Positions 60,711-64,000 of a DNA stretch of 64,000 nt are shown piece after piece. Positions within the stretch are counted from its first letter, which is position 1; each line of letters opens with the position of its first letter. The notes below the pieces were generated by a model. That model was not told the DNA's origin. It saw only the letters and a program-made list of their open reading frames with translations, and made no database searches. The stretch comes from Nanobdellota archaeon (GTDB taxonomy: Archaea > Nanobdellota > Nanobdellia > Woesearchaeales > UBA9642), in NCBI GenBank assembly GCA_021813435.1, contig JAKAKR010000008.1:1-64000 (forward strand), written 5' to 3'. A program made the position numbers and the translations under genes.

Positions 60711-60947
60711 TTACTTTCTCTTCTTCTTGCCGCCACGTGCCATCTTTGCGCGTGAAACGTTTCCTTTCTTGTCAACAAAGTATAAGTATCCCTTTTCCTT
60801 TTTGACGCCAACTTTTGCAACTTTCTTTGCGCCCTTCTTGGCCTTTCCGCCACGAGCCATAGTTGCTGCGGAGATGTCTCCCTGCTTGTCTACGAAATAC
60901 AACATTCCTTTCTCTTTCTTCACGCCAACTTTTGCAACTGTTTCCAT
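60711..60947 (-). CDS. Small basic protein made of two tandem 32-residue repeats, 78 aa
   Basis: Residues 4-35 and 43-74 are 26/32 identical: each reads VAKVGVKKEKG-x-LYFVDK-x-G then S-x-A-x-MARGGK. The units are joined by AKKGAKK and the chain ends KKKRK, giving a strong positive charge and no acidic patch. A compact SH3- or KOW-like strand pattern with basic flanks suggests nucleic-acid binding, perhaps chromatin or ribosome. It has a TTTATAAAC box on the minus strand and a GGGGTGA ribosome site. No family name is certain. Confidence 0.65.
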   Translation of the reverse strand: METVAKVGVKKEKGMLYFVDKQGDISAATMARGGKAKKGAKKVAKVGVKKEKGYLYFVDKKGNVSRAKMARGGKKKRK

Positions 60948-61080
60948 AGTTTCACCCCAACTCTTTCAGAGTTATTACTCATTCTTAGAGGAGGTTGTTT
61001 ATAAAGTTTATGATTTCCTGCAGGATTTGTTGACGGGAAAATGTACTACTTTAGACGAGACGACAGAAAAAAATTTACGC

Positions 61081-61102
61081 GTTCACGCTGCAGCAGGTGA
61101 AC
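61081..61102. other. Hairpin between the basic protein and S2P-like genes
   Basis: GTTCAC-GCTGCAGCAG-GTGAAC has a 6-bp stem around a palindromic CTGCAG core, in the gap between two minus-strand genes. Function unknown; could be a processing or terminator hairpin. Confidence 0.3.
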
Positions 61103-61138
61103 ACGCCGCAAGATATCGTCGATCTTCCCGTACCATTC

Positions 61139-61912
61139 CTAATTTTGCTGTTCAATCGCGATACTATAGATGATCGCAAAGACAACGCCCAGAATGAATG
61201 CGAGGATAAATGACCAGACCTGCGCAAAAAGGATTAATATGGCGTAACAGACAATGGTCATAAAGACCAGCACATAGATCGTCCGGGAAAAGAAGAAGAG
61301 CCCAAGTCCATCAGATCCTGCATCCATACGCTTGGGGATGTCGAATTTAGGGAGCGGGAGACAAGAGAGCACGGCAAGGAAGAGATTAATAATGATGAAA
61401 AGGTACAGCGCGCCGTCGCGTGTTGCACCGGTCCACATATAGAATAGTCCTGCAATAAGGACCAGGATGATATGCGTCAATGGCCCGGCAAGTGAAACTC
61501 GCGCGATATCTTTAAGATTTGTACCATAACGGAATTTTCCGAGACGCAGTTTCGGGATATGCTCGATACTTACTGATCCGGGAAGGATAAATGGCACATA
61601 GCCGAGTGTGAAAAAGGAGAAGAAAAAGGATATCAACACTCCATTCAGCCAATACGCATATGTTGCGCTGTAGCCGAGTTTTATCGCCATGACCTTCTGG
61701 AATGCGACATGTAACCAGAGTGAAAGTGTGATAAAGATGAATGCGAGAATAAGAAACATGACGGTATCTTCAAGAACGACTGGTTTTCTGAGAAATCCCT
61801 TAAAGAATGCAGTCAGGATAAAGGAGAATGCTATCGACGTCCAAAGTACTCCTGCGATTTCCTTGCGCTCAAAGGAGAAGTACTGTTTTACTGCATAAAA
61901 AAATCCATACAT
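61139..61912 (-). CDS. Site-2-protease-like membrane protein lacking the active site
   Basis: 257 aa with about six membrane helices in the M50 layout. The helix that should hold HExxH reads LWLHVAFQKVMAIKLG, so the Glu and second His are lost. The partner motif NPDG-type reads LPKFDIPKRMDAGSDG, with the Asp kept. The central SLAGPLTHIILVLIAG stretch matches the family (usually AGP-x2-N). It is thus probably an inactive homologue that may bind substrates or regulate an active partner. The promoter overlaps the end of the upstream RNase P gene. Confidence 0.75.
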   Translation of the reverse strand: MYGFFYAVKQYFSFERKEIAGVLWTSIAFSFILTAFFKGFLRKPVVLEDTVMFLILAFIFITLSLWLHVAFQKVMAIKLGYSATYAYWLNGVLISFFFSFFTLGYVPFILPGSVSIEHIPKLRLGKFRYGTNLKDIARVSLAGPLTHIILVLIAGLFYMWTGATRDGALYLFIIINLFLAVLSCLPLPKFDIPKRMDAGSDGLGLFFFSRTIYVLVFMTIVCYAILILFAQVWSFILAFILGVVFAIIYSIAIEQQN

Positions 61913-61934
61913 AGAGCATATACTGCCGCCAGTA

Positions 61935-62507
61935 TTATTTAAATGTTTTTAATCCAAGAATGCGTCCGGTTGCGTGCAATGATTCGGGAGGGATCATCTC
62001 CTGCGGGGACTGCGCAAAACTGTAACAATACACATCCACCTTTTGCTTGCGCGCAATTGTGGCATCCTGTTTCATGCGACCAAAAAGACGCTGCTGCTCC
62101 ACACGCGATGCATAACGCAGCGCGCCAATATCCATGCATAATGCAATGCGGTGTGTACGACATAACCGTGCATGGACCTGGTTCAATGCAGTGTTGCGAT
62201 AATGGAAGGAATCATGGCCCTTGCTGGATTCAAGACCGACAATGTAATCGATGTCGGATTCGAAAAATTCACGGGTCGCAGGTGCAAAAAGATAATCGAA
62301 TTTTTTTCGCATGATAGGGATCTCATTAACAGTTTTCAAGAAATACGCTGTCTTGACGCGCAGTTTGGAGTGGATAGATTTGTAGACATACTGCTTGTCT
62401 GCAGAAAGGAGGATAAGCTCATTGAATCCGAGACGTATGGCAGTCTGCACAAAGAGGGATTCCTGCGTTCCTGCGGCGTTAACGACGATGACATCACGAT
62501 AGTGCAT
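61935..62507 (-). CDS. rnp3: RNase P protein component 3 (Rpp30)
   Basis: Subunit of the tRNA 5'-end maturing RNase P, TIM-barrel type; 190 aa from the ATG at 62507. This start is leaderless, 25 bases from TTTTTAAATT on the minus strand; upstream ATGs run through the divergent promoter. The family shows in DYIVGLESSKGHDSFHYR, NQVHARLCRTHRIALCMDIG, GRMKQDATIARKQKVDVYCY and ILGLKTF. The sequence is somewhat shorter at the N terminus than in other archaea (~210-230 residues), as in reduced genomes. The gene for the RNA is not in the window. Confidence 0.85.
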   Translation of the reverse strand: MHYRDVIVVNAAGTQESLFVQTAIRLGFNELILLSADKQYVYKSIHSKLRVKTAYFLKTVNEIPIMRKKFDYLFAPATREFFESDIDYIVGLESSKGHDSFHYRNTALNQVHARLCRTHRIALCMDIGALRYASRVEQQRLFGRMKQDATIARKQKVDVYCYSFAQSPQEMIPPESLHATGRILGLKTFK

Positions 62508-62526
62508 GAGGTGATGATGCGAGAAT

Positions 62527-62547
62527 AATTTAAAAAGGTTTATAAAA
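62527..62547. promoter_or_regulatory. Divergent TATA boxes between rnp3 and the pseudouridine synthase gene
   Basis: AATTTAAAAA (62527-62536), read leftward, is the box for the ATG at 62507. GTTTATAAAA (62538-62547) read rightward is the box for the ATG at 62568. Both give leaderless transcripts. Confidence 0.55.
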
Positions 62548-62567
62548 ACCTGCGCATTTGTTCCGGC

Positions 62568-63248
62568 ATGGAAGAGCGCGTTCAGAAGATCATTGCAAAT
62601 GCAGGACATTGCAGTAGAAGGGCAGCAGAAGAGTTTATTGCCCAAGGAAAGGTCCGTGTCAATGGCAGGGTCATAAAACTGGGTGATAAGGCAGACATTG
62701 CCAAAGACGAGATACTTGTGGGCACGACACGTATTGAAGGAGCGCGACGGGTATACTTGATGCTCAATAAGCCGCGCGGGTATGAAGTGAGCATGAGCCC
62801 GCTCATCCGTAAGAGCGTCATGAATCTTGTGCCGCAGGACGAGCGCATCGTCCCAGTCGGGCGGCTCGACAAGAATACTACAGGATTATTATTTTTCACA
62901 AACGACGGTGATTTTGCGAATAGGATTACGCATCCGCGCTATGAGAAAGAGAAGACCTACGCGGTTGTCCTCGACCGCAAGATAAGCAAGGAAGACATCA
63001 AGAAGATCGAGGAGGGCGTACATCTCAAGGACGGGTTTCTCAAGGGAAAAATCAAGGTCTATTCGCCCACAAATCTCGAGATCACGATCCACGAGGGAAA
63101 GAAATGGATTGTCAAGCGCCTGTTCTTCAAGCAGGGATATTATGTCAAGGAACTCTCGCGAACAAGAATCGGTCCTGTAAAGCTTGATGTCAAGATCGGC
63201 AAATGGAGATACCTGCATCAACGCGAGATCGACCAGTTGATGCGATAA
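62568..63248 (+). CDS. RsuA/RluB-type pseudouridine synthase
   Basis: Isomerises uridine in ribosomal RNA, 226 aa. The N-terminal S4 RNA-binding domain reads ERVQKIIANAGHCSRRAAEE then GKVRVNGRVI. The catalytic domain has the Asp in PVGRLDKNTTGLLFFTNDG and the later KTYAVVLDRKIS and GYYVKELSRTRIGP, matching RsuA/RluB. This subfamily is bacterial and scarce in archaea, which suggests transfer from bacteria. The gene is leaderless and stands divergent from rnp3. High family confidence; target base unknown. Confidence 0.92.
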   Translation: MEERVQKIIANAGHCSRRAAEEFIAQGKVRVNGRVIKLGDKADIAKDEILVGTTRIEGARRVYLMLNKPRGYEVSMSPLIRKSVMNLVPQDERIVPVGRLDKNTTGLLFFTNDGDFANRITHPRYEKEKTYAVVLDRKISKEDIKKIEEGVHLKDGFLKGKIKVYSPTNLEITIHEGKKWIVKRLFFKQGYYVKELSRTRIGPVKLDVKIGKWRYLHQREIDQLMR

Positions 63249-63267
63249 AAAATAAAGTAAAGGTATC

Positions 63268-63696
63268 TTATAACCCTTCTGCTTCTTTAATATGCCCAAG
63301 AGCTTCGCTGAGCGCGATCTTCTCAGGATCCCAAGTCAATTTGCTCTTGACACTCTCCAGCATTGCCCAAAGATAATTATCGTGCTTTTTGTCTGCATTA
63401 TAATTCTTTACTGGAATATTCATGCTGGCATTAATCAGGAAGAATTGGAATACATGGGTATCCTGTCCATCCTGGAATGCCTGCGTCGAATTCATGGATT
63501 TTACGATGCGGTGTTTGGAGATACCGACTTGGTCTTTCACCAATCGATTGACTGCATCTTCCTCTTTTTCGCCTTCGCGGATAAGCGTCTTAGGAAATTC
63601 CCATCCCTTCCATCCTTCGACCCGTCGGAGGATTAAGAAGAATAATTCCCCGTTATTATCGTAAGTTATGATCTGTACACCTTTCTTTTCAACCAT
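63268..63696 (-). CDS. NUDIX-like protein with degenerate box, 142 aa
   Basis: The ATG at 63696 follows AAAGGTGA by six bases. The fold is NUDIX-like: GVQIITYDNNGELFFLILRR, then GWEFPKTLIREGEKEEDAVN. The NUDIX box itself is degraded (NRLVKDQVGI in place of REVxEE), similar to bis(5'-nucleosyl)-type or mRNA-related relatives that retain the fold only. It may bind rather than cut nucleotides. Convergent with the pseudouridine synthase gene. Confidence 0.6.
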   Translation of the reverse strand: MVEKKGVQIITYDNNGELFFLILRRVEGWKGWEFPKTLIREGEKEEDAVNRLVKDQVGISKHRIVKSMNSTQAFQDGQDTHVFQFFLINASMNIPVKNYNADKKHDNYLWAMLESVKSKLTWDPEKIALSEALGHIKEAEGL

Positions 63697-63800
63697 AGAC
63701 AATCACCTTTCTTGTTATATCTATACACGTGAAGAAGTCTTTTAAATAGTTTATGATTATGTCCAATCATAATCTCACATCGTTCGGAATTTTTTGAGAA

Positions 63801-64000
63801 TTATCCGAAACAGATATCGCAATTGCTCTTGCGGATGTCACAGTTGCTGCAAAGGATCCGCTGCCTGCGGCAGAATTCAGTGACGCGTGAGAGTTCCTGC
63901 AGCGCGATTTTAGGATCTTCAGTTGCGGCGATATGCTCGATTGCACGCGCAATCTCCTGGCGGGATTTTTCATTAAAGATGATGTTGGTCTGCGCGCGTT
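63801..64000 (-). CDS. C-terminal part of a Cys-rich protein, cut by the window edge
   Basis: A minus-strand frame without ATG in the window runs from 64000 down to a TAA at 63801-63803. It reads QTNIIFNEKSRQEIARAIEH, then a helix IALQELSRVTEFCRRQRILC, ending with CSNCDIRKSNCDICFG. The end C-x2-C-x6-C-x2-C resembles a zinc knuckle. Coding signal is clear (regular charged helices, normal stop), but the start lies outside the window and the family is unknown. Confidence 0.6.
   Translation of the reverse strand, partial: RAQTNIIFNEKSRQEIARAIEHIAATEDPKIALQELSRVTEFCRRQRILCSNCDIRKSNCDICFG

Noticed and set aside
61081-61102. RNA gene in the gap 60948-61138
   Set aside because: Only a short 6-bp hairpin is visible and no known RNA signature; listed as a hairpin only.

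Overview
The window reads as the chromosome of a small-genome archaeon, most likely a DPANN lineage near Woesearchaeota/Pacearchaeota. Evidence: archaeal-type prolyl-tRNA synthetase, RadA, RPA, Hef, RNase P subunit Rpp30, a single-chain fused archaeal primase (PriS-PriL), pyruvoyl arginine decarboxylase, TATA boxes about 25 bases before leaderless ATGs, and GGTGA/GAGGT ribosome sites on the remaining genes. The lineage is an inference; no rRNA or tRNA gene was recognised.

Layout. 1-1.1 kb: an insertion sequence with a frameshifted transposase, beside a truncated pyrophosphatase start. 1.1-10.9 kb: a complete bacterial-type DnaG primase (CHC2 zinc finger, TOPRIM) coupled to a two-nuclease protein, then ProRS and several unrecognised genes, one with a frameshift. 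11.0-39.5 kb: the most unusual part, 21 same-strand genes for surface proteins. Eighteen carry a pilin-like N terminus (basic residues, G or A, then one hydrophobic helix), one is a 37-residue membrane peptide, and two are giant cysteine-rich signal-peptide proteins. Four neighbours share a six-cysteine pattern like that of beta-defensins. The last gene joins a pilin-like anchor to an M23 endopeptidase, a lytic transglycosylase and an FN3-like domain, although archaea have no murein. I read the cluster as a candidate surface apparatus that contacts and perhaps attacks bacterial walls; no assembly ATPase, platform protein or prepilin peptidase is in the window.

39.5-48 kb: RPA, a membrane ferric-reductase-like flavoprotein operon with ApbE, a SpoIIM-like membrane protein, hypotheticals, and a small conserved protein followed by RadA. 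48-55.4 kb: peroxiredoxin, thioredoxin reductase and glutaredoxin-like genes for peroxide and thiol control, PdaD, NUDIX, a TrmB-type regulator and Hef. 55.4-64 kb: SemiSWEET, LemA/hydrolase/HtpX quality control, fused primase, a tandem-duplicated basic protein, an inactive site-2-protease homologue, Rpp30, a bacterial-type RsuA pseudouridine synthase and a second NUDIX-like gene.

Regulatory and repeat signals stand out. A 43-base element (34/43 identical) ends in the TATA box of both the radA-side gene and hef. Two copies of a ~145-150 bp element have ends matching GGCTCCTTTCAAAA. A nested hairpin separates trxB from ahpC, and a 129-bp inverted-repeat element lies before rpa.
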